Assembly (NCBI GenBank): GCA_039640495.1 | Contig: CP046864.1 | Location: 1,178,001-1,242,000 of the forward strand | DNA length: 64,000 nt | From: Rhodobacteraceae bacterium IMCC1335 | GTDB lineage: Bacteria; Pseudomonadota; Alphaproteobacteria; Rhodobacterales; Rhodobacteraceae | Reading direction: 5' to 3' | Shown here: positions 27,389 through 36,531 of the stretch, in pieces | Layout: each line of letters starts with the position of its first letter | Numbering within the stretch: the stretch's first letter is position 1 | Notes under the pieces: generated by a model | Databases searched by the model: none | What the model was told of the DNA's origin: nothing | The model's input: only the letters and a program-made list of their open reading frames with translations | Made by a program: the position numbers and the translations under genes

Positions 27389-28074
27389 CAGCTTTGCGCC
27401 AGTTTTGGCAGAGAATGCAGTGTATTCAGCTTATGCTTTGGCGTGTGTGCAAGCCGATCAAGCGGAATATTGTTTCGATTGACCCAGGCCGTTTCAAACC
27501 CGTATCCGGTGGCGCCCGCAGCATCCCAGCCATTTGCCGAGACAAATAAAACCTCTTGTGGGCCGCAGTTGAAATGTTGCCCAACAAGATCGTAGACGCG
27601 GCTGTTTGGTTTGAAAACGCCAACGCGTTCAACCGATAAAATAGCGTCGAGATATCCGCCCAATCCTGCAGAAGCCACGGCTGCGTCAAGCATAGCGGGG
27701 GATCCATTTGATAAAATGGCCGTTTTCATCCCCATTTTCTTCAGACGGCGCAGCATATCGGGCACTTCGTCATAGGCTTGTAATTCCCAGTAAAGCTGCA
27801 AAAGCCGTTCGCGTCGCGCATCATTTTTATCAAGCGATAGCGCTTCGAGGGCAAAATCAAGCCCATCTTGCGTGACCTGCCAAAAATCACAATGCTCGTG
27901 AGTGATTGCTCTTAGCCAAGTGTATTGCAGCTGTTTGTCGCGCCAGATTTCCGCAAGCTTTTGCCATTGATTTTCTAAGGCGGCGTCATTGCCTTCTTGC
28001 GCTGCAAGCCGGGCGGCGGCAGCAACGTCAAATAAAGTGCCATAGGCATCGAAAACACAGGTTGTGATGGGCAT
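27388..28074 (-). CDS. HAD-family 2-haloacid dehalogenase type II
   Basis: A 228-residue HAD hydrolase. The nucleophile Asp is in VFDAYGTLFD (motif I), ILSNGSPAML is motif II and VSANGWDAAGA motif IV; FDAYGTLFD and the SANGWD motif are those of (S)-2-haloacid dehalogenases, which replace the halogen of short 2-haloacids by hydroxyl. I chose the ATG at 28072-28074 (AAGGA upstream) over a GTG at 28107. It begins the overlapping trio with a hydrolase and a PLP dehydratase. Other 2-substituted acid substrates are possible. Confidence 0.88.
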   Translation of the reverse strand: MPITTCVFDAYGTLFDVAAAARLAAQEGNDAALENQWQKLAEIWRDKQLQYTWLRAITHEHCDFWQVTQDGLDFALEALSLDKNDARRERLLQLYWELQAYDEVPDMLRRLKKMGMKTAILSNGSPAMLDAAVASAGLGGYLDAILSVERVGVFKPNSRVYDLVGQHFNCGPQEVLFVSANGWDAAGATGYGFETAWVNRNNIPLDRLAHTPKHKLNTLHSLPKLAQS

Positions 28075-28233
28075 ATGCGGGTCCTTAGATTCGCAACAAA
28101 CTGGCACGCGCGGCGCGGTCTGAAAAGCCCAAAACCCATTTCAGTTTGATCTTTATAGCCGGCTTGATAATCGGCGCAGCACTTCGTTGCTGAGAAGAGC
28201 ATCGCTGGCAAAAGAGAGGGGGCAGCGTTTTTG

Positions 28234-29220
28234 CTATTTAATTTCCAATAGTACCGCGCCGCGCCGGCCACCGCGCTCAACATGCTGATGCGCCGATGCA
28301 CATTCTTCCAAAGGGTAAATCTGATCGATTTGAGGCAGTAAATCCCCCGCGGTTAAGGCTTTATGCAAGCTGTCTATCGCGTTTTGACGATCGGTTTCAT
28401 TCAGAATGTAGATGAGGGCGATATCGATTTTTAGCGCTTTGAATAAAAATTGCCCAAAGGGCAAGCTGGGGTTCATATCCAGCGCAGATCCATAAACAGA
28501 GATGACGCCTTCAGGCCGCATTACATCGGCCAAAAGCGGTGCATTCAGCCCGAATTCAAGCTCTACGGCGCGATCAACGCCGGCGCTGCATAACGCTTTG
28601 ATGTCTTGCCCAAGATCGGGGGCTTTATAATCAAACACGTGATCTGCGCCGGCGGCCAAAACGCGTTCAAAATGCGGCGGTGAAGCCGTTGCGATAACCT
28701 GCGCGCCGCCGGCTTTCGCCAGTTGAACGGCAAGATGTCCAACCGTGCCGCCTGCACCGGAAATCAACAAGGTCTTTCCAGATATAGCGCCGCCGCCAAG
28801 CACGCAATGCGCCGCGGTAAGGCCAGGAATTCCTAAGACTGCGCCGGTTTGCAAACTGATCGCTTCGGGCAGGGCCACTGCCTGAGTTGCCGGAAGCGTG
28901 ATATACTCAGCCGCAGTGCCATGGGCCCGCGCCCATTGCCCGTTCCAAATCCAAACCCGCTCTCCCAACCGCTTTTTGCTGACGCCTGCGCCAAGATCGG
29001 TGATGATACCCGCGCCGTCAGAATGCGGCGTGATCAGATCGAAGGCGGGTTTCACCACCCCTGGTCTGGCGCCGGCACGGGCTTTCACATCTGAAGGATT
29101 GACACCCGAATAAGCCAATTTGACCCGCACTTCCCCTTCTGCGGGCTGGGTGGGTTTCAAAGTGTTCAGCGCAAGAACATCGCTCGCAGGCCCGAACCTG
29201 TTATAGACCATTGCACGCAT
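28234..29220 (-). CDS. Zinc-free medium-chain dehydrogenase, NADPH:quinone reductase type
   Basis: A 328-residue quinone oxidoreductase-type protein. YSGVNPSDVKAR near residue 40 replaces the catalytic zinc site, and the NADPH motif is SGAGGTVGHLAVQLA. Members reduce quinones or enones with NADPH. It is the gene next downstream of irr on the same strand (10 bp between irr stop and its start), so they may share a transcript. Confidence 0.9.
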   Translation of the reverse strand: MRAMVYNRFGPASDVLALNTLKPTQPAEGEVRVKLAYSGVNPSDVKARAGARPGVVKPAFDLITPHSDGAGIITDLGAGVSKKRLGERVWIWNGQWARAHGTAAEYITLPATQAVALPEAISLQTGAVLGIPGLTAAHCVLGGGAISGKTLLISGAGGTVGHLAVQLAKAGGAQVIATASPPHFERVLAAGADHVFDYKAPDLGQDIKALCSAGVDRAVELEFGLNAPLLADVMRPEGVISVYGSALDMNPSLPFGQFLFKALKIDIALIYILNETDRQNAIDSLHKALTAGDLLPQIDQIYPLEECASAHQHVERGGRRGAVLLEIK

Positions 29221-29230
29221 AACAGCTCTT

Positions 29231-29662
29231 TTATGGTTTGAGTGTGGTTTTTTTGCGCAAACGTATCACCACATCGACCGAAACGATTTCAGCGCCATCA
29301 GGTGCATTTGGCAATTGGGCGATTTGCAGCTGCTCTGCCGGGGCATCGGATAAGGTTGTCGTGTCTTCCCAAAAGAAATGCGGGTGTTCATGGGTGTTTG
29401 TATCGAAGTAGCTTTTTGATCCGTCCACCGTGATTTCTTGCATCAAGCCCGCATCGCAAAACGCGCCAAGCGTATTGTAAACCGTTGCAAGGGATACTTT
29501 GTCGCCAGCATCTTTTACTCGCTCAAACAAACTTTCGGCAGTCACATGCCGGTGGCCACCATCCCCCACGAGCACATCAGCAAGCGCCATACGCTGCCGA
29601 GTTGGTCGTAACCCTGCGGAGGCGAGCCATCTGCTGGCCCTGTTATAAGAAGTTGATGTCAT
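29231..29662 (-). CDS. irr: Fur-family iron response regulator Irr
   Basis: Irr represses or activates iron and heme genes under low iron in alphaproteobacteria and is degraded when heme binds. The 143-residue product has the Fur-type winged helix ([14 protein letters not shown], then [13 protein letters not shown]) and the heme-contact motif HEHPHFF (HxH). It lacks the CxxC zinc-knuckle pair typical of Fur, which fits Irr. It faces away from fabA with 155 bp between, the usual roseobacter arrangement, which is the main reason for choosing Irr over Zur or PerR. Confidence 0.9.
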   Translation of the reverse strand: MTSTSYNRASRWLASAGLRPTRQRMALADVLVGDGGHRHVTAESLFERVKDAGDKVSLATVYNTLGAFCDAGLMQEITVDGSKSYFDTNTHEHPHFFWEDTTTLSDAPAEQLQIAQLPNAPDGAEIVSVDVVIRLRKKTTLKP

Positions 29663-29817
29663 CCCGTCACCCGATCGTCGCCTCAGTATATGTTGCTTCT
29701 GCTCCGAAGTTCAATGTTTTTAATTCTGCGCGGCGCGATGTTTGGCGCCAAGACTTGCAAGCCGGTTTGTCGCAATGCTACAAAGGTCTCAAAACAACAA
29801 AAATATTGAGGGTCAGT

Positions 29818-30327
29818 ATGGCGAATTTTCCAACCCAGTTTGATCGTGATGATCTGCTGAAATGTGCGCGGGGCGAGTTGTTTGGCGAAGGCAACGCGCA
29901 ATTGCCTGAGCCTCCCATGTTGATGATGGATCGGATTACCGATATCTCCGAAGATGGTGGTGCCTATGGTAAAGGCCATGTGGTAGCAGAGTTTGATATA
30001 AAGCCGGACCTATGGTTTTTTGACTGTCATTTTCCGAAAAACCCGATCATGCCTGGCTGCCTGGGTCTGGATGGCTTGTGGCAACTCACCGGGTTCAATC
30101 TAGGCTGGCGCGGATGGCAGGGGCGCGGATATGCTTTGGGCGTGGGCGAGGTAAAACTGACCGGGATGGTGCGGCCAGATCGTAAATTACTGAAATATTT
30201 TGTTTCATTTTCAAAGGCTATTCAGACGCGGCGCTTGACGATGGGCGTGGCTGACGGACGCGTTGAAGCCGACGGGGAAGTCATCTATCAGGTCAAAGAC
30301 ATGAAAGTCGCCTTGTCTGAAACTTGA
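29818..30327 (+). CDS. fabA: 3-hydroxydecanoyl-ACP dehydratase/isomerase
   Basis: FabA dehydrates 3-hydroxydecanoyl-ACP and isomerises the product to cis-3-decenoyl-ACP, the branch point to unsaturated fatty acids. The ATG at 29818-29820 follows GAGG and gives 169 residues, normal for the family; the frame reaching back to 29485 overlaps irr and is rejected. The hot-dog active site is present: His in [13 protein letters not shown] and Asp in LGLDGLWQ. It leads the fabA-fabB-fabI operon. Confidence 0.97.
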   Translation: MANFPTQFDRDDLLKCARGELFGEGNAQLPEPPMLMMDRITDISEDGGAYGKGHVVAEFDIKPDLWFFDCHFPKNPIMPGCLGLDGLWQLTGFNLGWRGWQGRGYALGVGEVKLTGMVRPDRKLLKYFVSFSKAIQTRRLTMGVADGRVEADGEVIYQVKDMKVALSET

Positions 30328-30357
30328 TGTTATTTTCAAAACTTAAGGAGAATATTG

Positions 30358-31587
30358 ATGCGCAGAGTTGTGGTGAGCGGCATGGGCGTTGTGTCGTCTA
30401 TCGGCAATAACACCCAAGAGGTGCTGGCCAGCTTGAAAGCTGGAACATCCGGGATCACGGCAAATGTAGCGATGCAAGAGCATGGGTTTCGCAGCCAAAT
30501 TGCTGGCGATGTCAAATTGGATGTTGCAGATTATGTTGATAAGCGAACCCTACGTTTCATGGGGCGCGGCGCTGCCTATGCCTATATTGCGATGCAGCAG
30601 GCCATTGAAGATGCGGGGTTGACCCTTGAGGAAATCTCGCATCCGCGCATCGGATTGGTGGCTGGGTCTGGTGGCCCCTCGACCAGCGCAATGCTAACGG
30701 CGCATCAGGTGGTGTTGAACTCTGGAGCCCCGAAAAGGATCGGTCCATTTGCCGTGCCCAAATGTATGTCATCCACGATTTCTGCTAATCTGTCGACGGC
30801 CTTTAAGATCAAAGGGGTGAATTATTCGATTACATCTGCGTGTTCAACTTCGTTGCATTGTATTGGCAATGCGTCTGAGCAAATCATGCTTGGCAAGCAA
30901 GATGTGATGTTTGCAGGCGGCGGGGAAGAGCTGGATTGGACCCTCTCTTGCTTGTTTGACGCGATGAATGCGATGTCGAGCAAATATAATGACACGCCTG
31001 AAAAAGCGTCGCGGGCCTTTGATGCCGATCGTGATGGCTTCGTGATCGGCGGTGGCGGCGGGATGCTGGTTTTAGAAGAGCTTGGTCATGCCAAAGCCCG
31101 TGGGGCAAAGATCTATGCCGAAATTACCGGATATGGTGCAACGTCAGATGGCCATGATATGGTCGCCCCCTCGGGCGAGGGCGGCGAGCGGGCCATGCGG
31201 ATGGCGCTTGAAACGTTGCCTCAAGGCCGGGCCATCGGCTATATCAACGCGCATGGCACCTCAACTCCGGTTGGTGATGTAGGGGAAGTTGAAGCGGTGC
31301 GCCGGGTTTTTGGCGAGGGTAGCACGCCTCCTATTTCATCAACCAAATCGATGACGGGCCACAGCCAAGGCGCCACGGGCGCGCAAGAGGCGATTTATTG
31401 TTTATTGGCCTTAGAGCATGATTTCTTAATCCCATCGATCAATGTGGAGAGCTTGGATCCCGCGATCCATGCTGGCGAAATCGTGACCGATCTGGTCGAA
31501 AATGCGGGGCTGGATTCGGTGATGACCAATTCTTTTGGATTTGGTGGCACCAATGGATCAATGATCATGAGCAAATATTACGGGTGA
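30358..31587 (+). CDS. fabB: 3-oxoacyl-ACP synthase I
   Basis: FabB condenses malonyl-ACP with cis-3-decenoyl-ACP and longer chains, elongating the unsaturated product of FabA. The 409-residue product has the Cys-His-His triad in [22 protein letters not shown] and GHSQGATG. The start ATG 30358 has AAGGAG 7 bp upstream. It lies 30 bp after fabA and 4 bp before fabI in one operon. Confidence 0.97.
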   Translation: MRRVVVSGMGVVSSIGNNTQEVLASLKAGTSGITANVAMQEHGFRSQIAGDVKLDVADYVDKRTLRFMGRGAAYAYIAMQQAIEDAGLTLEEISHPRIGLVAGSGGPSTSAMLTAHQVVLNSGAPKRIGPFAVPKCMSSTISANLSTAFKIKGVNYSITSACSTSLHCIGNASEQIMLGKQDVMFAGGGEELDWTLSCLFDAMNAMSSKYNDTPEKASRAFDADRDGFVIGGGGGMLVLEELGHAKARGAKIYAEITGYGATSDGHDMVAPSGEGGERAMRMALETLPQGRAIGYINAHGTSTPVGDVGEVEAVRRVFGEGSTPPISSTKSMTGHSQGATGAQEAIYCLLALEHDFLIPSINVESLDPAIHAGEIVTDLVENAGLDSVMTNSFGFGGTNGSMIMSKYYG

Positions 31588-31591
31588 TGAC

Positions 31592-32383
31592 ATGTCAGAT
31601 TTGCTAAAGGGAAAACGTGGCCTGATCATGGGCGTTGCCAATGAGCGCTCGATCGCTTGGGGCATTGCCAAAGCGATGGCGGATGCGGGCGCAGAGCTGG
31701 CCTTTACCTATCAAGGAGAGGGATTTGGCAAGCGCCTTGCACCCCTTGCCGCAAGCGTTGGCAGCGATTTCATGGTGGATGTTGATGTGACAGATGATCA
31801 CTCGCTTGATCGCGCCTTTGCCGCAATTGAAGCACGTTGGGACCAGCTTGATTTCTTGGTGCATGCCATTGCCTTTTCCGACAAAAACGAATTGACGGGC
31901 CGGTTTATCAACACCTCGCGCGAGAATTTTAAGAATTCGCTGGATATTTCGGCCTATTCCTTCATCGAAGTGGCCCGGCGGGCGCATCCGCTCATGCAAG
32001 ACAAAGGCGGTTCTTTGCTGACCCTGACCTATCAAGGCTCTAACCGCGTTACGCCATTTTATAACGTGATGGGCGTTGCCAAAGCCGCGCTGGAAGCCAG
32101 CACGCGATATCTGGCAAATGATCTGGGCCCCGATGGTATTAGGGTCAACGCGATATCACCCGGCCCGATGAAAACCTTGGCTGGCGCCGCGATTGGTGGG
32201 GCGCGCAAAACCTATAAATTCACCGATCTTAATGCTCCGCTTGGCTCTAACGCAACTTTAGAGGCGGTGGGCGGTACGGCGGTGTATCTGGCCTCGGAAG
32301 CGGGTGCCTGCACGACCGGGGAGATCATACGCGTCGATGGTGGATTTCACGTGCTTGGAATGCCGCAACCGGAAAATCTATAG
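31592..32383 (+). CDS. fabI: Enoyl-ACP reductase (NADH), FabI type
   Basis: FabI reduces the trans-2-enoyl-ACP in each elongation round. The 263-residue SDR-type product has the nucleotide loop GVANERSIAWGIAKA, and catalytic Tyr and Lys in YNVMGVAK (Y-x6-K, the FabI pattern). The SDR neighbourhood and the C-terminal GEIIRVDGGFHVLGM are typical. It starts 4 bp after fabB. Confidence 0.97.
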   Translation: MSDLLKGKRGLIMGVANERSIAWGIAKAMADAGAELAFTYQGEGFGKRLAPLAASVGSDFMVDVDVTDDHSLDRAFAAIEARWDQLDFLVHAIAFSDKNELTGRFINTSRENFKNSLDISAYSFIEVARRAHPLMQDKGGSLLTLTYQGSNRVTPFYNVMGVAKAALEASTRYLANDLGPDGIRVNAISPGPMKTLAGAAIGGARKTYKFTDLNAPLGSNATLEAVGGTAVYLASEAGACTTGEIIRVDGGFHVLGMPQPENL

Positions 32384-32548
32384 CCGCCGCAGCGCCCCGA
32401 GCAAGGATATCACGGCAAAACCGTCTAAATTTTTTAGGGCTGCGTTATTTTTCCCTGAGCTTCATCGAAAGCGCGGAAACAGCGCATTGCAAAAGCGCCT
32501 AAAATCAGTGTATGTGCTGCCTCTATTCCAAGGTTAGAGGGCTAAGCA

Positions 32549-33871
32549 ATGAGCGCGCCAAAAAAACTATTCGTAAAAACCTATGGCTGTCAGATGAATG
32601 TCTACGATAGTGAGCGTATGGTAGAGGCTTTGGGACGCTCTGGCTATGTTGAGACCGAAACGCCGGATGATGCGGATATGATCTTGCTGAACACTTGCCA
32701 TATTCGCGAGAAAGCCGCAGAAAAAATTTATTCGGAGCTTGGTCGCTTTAAACCGCTGAAAGATGAAAAGCCGGATTTGAAAATAGGCGTGGCGGGATGC
32801 GTGGCGCAGGCGGAAGGCGAAGAAATTATGCGGCGCCAGCCGATGGTGGATTTGGTGGTTGGACCGCAAAGCTATCATAATTTGGCTGCATTGGAGGCCC
32901 AAGCGGGGCAGGGCAGTAAAGCGATTGATATCGAGTTTCCGCCAGAGGATAAGTTTGAAGTTCTAAAAGAGCGGCCTAAAACTCGCCGCGCACCGGCCGC
33001 GTTTTTAACTGTACAAGAGGGCTGTGATAAATTCTGTGCCTTTTGCGTCGTGCCCTATACCCGCGGTGCCGAAGTCTCTCGTCCGGCGGCGCGGATCTTG
33101 CGCGAGGCTCAAGAATTGGTTGAGCGCGGGGTGCGCGAAATCACCTTATTGGGCCAAAATGTGAACGCCTATCACGGCGAAGGTGTTGAAGGGGCCAGCT
33201 GGAGTTTGGCGCGGTTGATTTGGGCCTTGGATGAGGTTGATGGATTGGAGCGTATTCGCTTTACCACCAGCCACCCAAATGAGATGAGCGATGCGCTGAT
33301 TGAGGCGCATGCCGATTGCAAAAAATTGATGCCCTATTTGCATCTTCCGGTGCAATCGGGCTCGGATAAAATTCTGAAACGGATGAACCGCGCCCATACC
33401 GCTGACAGTTATCTGCGGGTGATTGAAAAGCTCCGTAAAGCGCGCCCCGATATTTTACTCTCAGGTGATTTTATCGTCGGGTTTCCTGAAGAAACCGAAG
33501 AAGATTTTCAAGCCACGATGGACTTGGTGCGCGCCGTCGAATATGGACAGGCCTATTCTTTTAAATATTCCACCCGCCCGGGAACGCCCGCCGCAGAACG
33601 CCCACAAGTAGAAGAAGCTGTAAAAACAGAGCGGTTGCATCGTTTGCAAGATCTGCTTTGGTCGCAGCAGCGCGGCTTACAAAAACGCATGGTGGGGCGC
33701 GAAGTATCGGTGTTGTTTGAAAAAGCGGGCCGCGATGCGGGGCAAATGGTCGGTAAATCAGAGCATCTGCATGCCGTCCATGCTTATGCGCCGGATGTTG
33801 AGATAGGCGAGTTGCGCCAGGTGCGGATCGTCGAAAGCCTGACCAATTCTTTAACCGGTGAATTGCTTTGA
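32549..33871 (+). CDS. miaB: tRNA-2-methylthio-N6-dimethylallyladenosine synthase
   Basis: MiaB adds the methylthio group to i6A-37 of tRNAs reading U-starting codons. The 440-residue product has three domains: the N-terminal cluster domain with KTYGCQMN and CHIREKA, the radical-SAM domain with CDKFCAFC (C-x3-C-x2-C), and a C-terminal TRAM domain. AGAGGG precedes the ATG. It is followed by phoH, ybeY, corC and lnt in the conserved alphaproteobacterial order. Confidence 0.97.
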   Translation: MSAPKKLFVKTYGCQMNVYDSERMVEALGRSGYVETETPDDADMILLNTCHIREKAAEKIYSELGRFKPLKDEKPDLKIGVAGCVAQAEGEEIMRRQPMVDLVVGPQSYHNLAALEAQAGQGSKAIDIEFPPEDKFEVLKERPKTRRAPAAFLTVQEGCDKFCAFCVVPYTRGAEVSRPAARILREAQELVERGVREITLLGQNVNAYHGEGVEGASWSLARLIWALDEVDGLERIRFTTSHPNEMSDALIEAHADCKKLMPYLHLPVQSGSDKILKRMNRAHTADSYLRVIEKLRKARPDILLSGDFIVGFPEETEEDFQATMDLVRAVEYGQAYSFKYSTRPGTPAAERPQVEEAVKTERLHRLQDLLWSQQRGLQKRMVGREVSVLFEKAGRDAGQMVGKSEHLHAVHAYAPDVEIGELRQVRIVESLTNSLTGELL

Positions 33872-34047
33872 TCGACCAAACGCGCGGCGCTGACAAAGCG
33901 TGTTTTTAGCCCTTTGCGGTCCAATTTGAGCGTTCCATGGGCAGTATATCCCGTATTTGTGGTTTTATTTGTCCGTACCTCGCCAGATGCGCTTGCGTTC
34001 CAAAGCTGCTCTTGGCAGGGTTTTAGAAAGTTATTTAGGAGTAATAT

Positions 34048-35106
34048 GTGGCGTCAGGATTGTTTTCTACCCCGACCGAAGGCGGACAACCGCCGCAAAG
34101 CCTTATAGAGTTTCCCGATAATCGATTGTTGATCGACCTTTGCGGCGAATTTGACAGAAATCTAGCAGATATCGAACAGAAAATGGCTGTGCAGATCATT
34201 CGCCGCGGCAACGAATTGGTCGTTTTCGGGGAAGAGGAGGCGCGCCAAAATACGCTGTCTGTACTGAGGGGCCTGTATCAGCGGCTAGAGGGCGGTCGCA
34301 GCGTTGAACCCGGCGATGTTGACCGTGAAATCCGCATGAGCGATGGGTCGGCGGTGGGCATGGAAGCGAAAGAGCTTCCGCAAATGGAACTTTTTACCGG
34401 CGCAAAGCTTGAGATCAAAACCCGCAAAAAACCCGTCGAACCAAGGACGGCGGCGCAAAAAGCCTATGTTGAATCTCTGATGAAAAATGAATTGGCGTTC
34501 GGGATTGGGCCGGCAGGGACCGGTAAAACTTATCTAGCGGTGGCAGTGGCGGTTACAAAGTTTATATCAGGTGAAGTGGATCGTATTGTGCTAAGTCGCC
34601 CCGCCGTTGAAGCCGGGGAGAAGCTTGGATATTTGCCGGGGGATATGAAGGACAAAGTCGATCCTTATATGCAGCCGCTTTATGATGCGTTGAATGATTT
34701 CTTGCCCAGCAAGCAATTGGCCAAGCTGATCGAAGAAAAACGTATTGAAATCGCGCCGCTTGCCTTTATGCGCGGGCGCACGCTCGCCCATTCTTTCGTG
34801 GTTCTGGACGAAGCGCAAAACACCAGCGTTATGCAGATGAAAATGTTTTTAACGCGCCTTGGAGAAGGGTCGCGGATGGTTATCACCGGGGACCGATCGC
34901 AAGTGGATTTGCCGCGCGGCGTCACCTCAGGCTTGGCCGATGCTGAGCGTTTGTTGAGGCACATCCCGAAGATCCGCTTTAATTATTTTTCCTCCAAAGA
35001 TGTGGTTCGGCATCCTTTGGTGGCTGCGATTATTGATGCATATGATCAAGATCCGGAAGCTGCACAGAAGCCACAGCGGCGCGCTGGAGCGGATCGAGCT
35101 TCATGA
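34048..35106 (+). CDS. phoH: PhoH-like ATPase
   Basis: A 352-residue PhoH/YbeZ-type ATPase, an RNA-associated partner of YbeY. A small N-terminal region (about 1-120) carries a KH-like RNA-binding part, followed by the ATPase with Walker A GPAGTGKT (about residue 154) and Walker B FVVLDEAQN. Start is the GTG at 34048 with AGGAG 6 bp upstream. Its stop overlaps the ybeY start by 4 bp (ATGA), so translation is coupled. Confidence 0.95.
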   Translation: MASGLFSTPTEGGQPPQSLIEFPDNRLLIDLCGEFDRNLADIEQKMAVQIIRRGNELVVFGEEEARQNTLSVLRGLYQRLEGGRSVEPGDVDREIRMSDGSAVGMEAKELPQMELFTGAKLEIKTRKKPVEPRTAAQKAYVESLMKNELAFGIGPAGTGKTYLAVAVAVTKFISGEVDRIVLSRPAVEAGEKLGYLPGDMKDKVDPYMQPLYDALNDFLPSKQLAKLIEEKRIEIAPLAFMRGRTLAHSFVVLDEAQNTSVMQMKMFLTRLGEGSRMVITGDRSQVDLPRGVTSGLADAERLLRHIPKIRFNYFSSKDVVRHPLVAAIIDAYDQDPEAAQKPQRRAGADRAS

Positions 35107-35606
35107 ACGTTGAGGTGGTGATCGAGGATCGCCGCTGGGAGCAGGCGGAACTTGAGCGCTTAAGCGTGAAGGCTTTGCAGGCGGTGCTGGCGCATTTTAA
35201 CCTAAGGTCGGAACGGTTTGAGATTGATATCTTGGCCTGTAATGATGCGCGTATTGCCCAGCTCAACGGAGATTTTCGAGAAAACGCAAACGCAACAAAT
35301 GTCTTAAGCTGGCCCAGCCAAGAGCGTAGAGCACAAGAAGATGGCGCAGATCCAAACCCGTTTGATCAAGTTGCCGATGATCCAAGCTTGGGTGATATCG
35401 CCTTGTCTTATCCAACCTGTCGGGCCGAGGCAGATGCGGCGGGCTTGGTATTTTCCGATCACATTTTGCATTTACTGGTTCATTCGATGCTTCATTTGCT
35501 CGGATATGATCATAAGCGTGACTTAGATGCCACGCTTATGGAGGGTTTAGAAATTGAAATACTTGGCAAACTGGGTGTGAATAACCCATATAAAGAAATA
35601 ACCTAG
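35103..35606 (+). CDS. ybeY: Endoribonuclease YbeY
   Basis: YbeY is a zinc endoribonuclease acting in 16S rRNA 3'-end maturation and ribosome quality control. The 167-residue product has the metal site HSMLHLLGYDH (H-x3-H-x5-H). It overlaps phoH by 4 bp and is followed by the CBS-domain gene after 27 bp. Confidence 0.96.
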   Translation: MNVEVVIEDRRWEQAELERLSVKALQAVLAHFNLRSERFEIDILACNDARIAQLNGDFRENANATNVLSWPSQERRAQEDGADPNPFDQVADDPSLGDIALSYPTCRAEADAAGLVFSDHILHLLVHSMLHLLGYDHKRDLDATLMEGLEIEILGKLGVNNPYKEIT

Positions 35607-35633
35607 GTGTAGGTGCCTTTTTGAAAGAGAGTT

Positions 35634-36524
35634 ATGGACGATAGCGACGGATCTGCTAGGGCGGCGCAAAGCGCGCAGCCTTTCAGGCAAGACAAAAGTT
35701 TTTGGAGTTGGTTCAGATTTGACCGCGGTAATCGCGATAGCGCGCGACATGAGCCGGCCGGTGCCTCCCAAACGCAAAATTTAATCCGCCAGCCTGATCA
35801 TATCGGCATGATGAATTTGCGCCGCAAGCGCGTAGAGGATGTGGCGATCCCCAAAGCTGAGATTGTTTCGGTGTCTGACACCATTTCCCGTGATGATCTT
35901 GCAGCCGTGTTTCGTGATAGCGGTTTGACCAGATTGCCCGTTTATACTGGCACTTTGGACACTCCGGTCGGAATGGCGCATCTAAAAGATTTCGCGCTGA
36001 AATATGGATTTGATGCGCTTTCGGATGAGTTTGAATTGGCGCCAATGTTACGCCCGCTTCTATACGTGCCCTTATCGATGCCCATTGGCGTTTTGCTGAC
36101 AAAAATGCAAACCGAACGGCGCCATATGGCTTTGGTGATCGATGAGTATGGCGGGGTTGACGGATTGGTAACGATCGAAGATCTGATTGAGCAGATCATC
36201 GGCGATATTGAAGATGAACATGATCTGGAAGAAGATAGTTTTTGGACCTTGTTAAAACCGGGATATTACTTGGCTTTGGCCAAAACACCGATGGAAGATT
36301 TCTGTGCGGAAACCGGGCTTGATCTAACCCGCGATGATACGATTGACGGCGAAGAGATCGAAACGCTTGGCGGGTTGGTGTTTATGTTAGCGGGCCGCGT
36401 TCCCGCGCGTGGCGAAGTAATTTTACACCCGCAAGGCGTAGAGTTTGAAATTTTTGATGCGGATCCGCGCCGTATTAAACGCCTGCGGGTGCGTCTGCCA
36501 AATGTGGCCCAAGCCGCAGAATGA
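35634..36524 (+). CDS. corC: CBS-domain protein, CorC/HlyC type
   Basis: A soluble 296-residue protein with two CBS domains (about residues 80-205; PKAEIVSVSD and VIDEYGGVDGLVTIEDLIE) and a C-terminal CorC_HlyC domain (about 212-290; PARGEVILHPQGVEFEIFDAD). It has no membrane domain, so it matches CorC rather than the HlyC/TlyC membrane forms; the family is linked to magnesium and cobalt efflux and cell envelope stress. The conserved order phoH-ybeY-corC-lnt is present. Confidence 0.9.
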   Translation: MDDSDGSARAAQSAQPFRQDKSFWSWFRFDRGNRDSARHEPAGASQTQNLIRQPDHIGMMNLRRKRVEDVAIPKAEIVSVSDTISRDDLAAVFRDSGLTRLPVYTGTLDTPVGMAHLKDFALKYGFDALSDEFELAPMLRPLLYVPLSMPIGVLLTKMQTERRHMALVIDEYGGVDGLVTIEDLIEQIIGDIEDEHDLEEDSFWTLLKPGYYLALAKTPMEDFCAETGLDLTRDDTIDGEEIETLGGLVFMLAGRVPARGEVILHPQGVEFEIFDADPRRIKRLRVRLPNVAQAAE

Positions 36525-36531
36525 TCCTGCA

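Noticed and set aside
29485..29817. N-terminal extension of fabA
   Set aside because: It runs through irr on the other strand; the ATG at 29818 with GAGG gives the normal FabA length.
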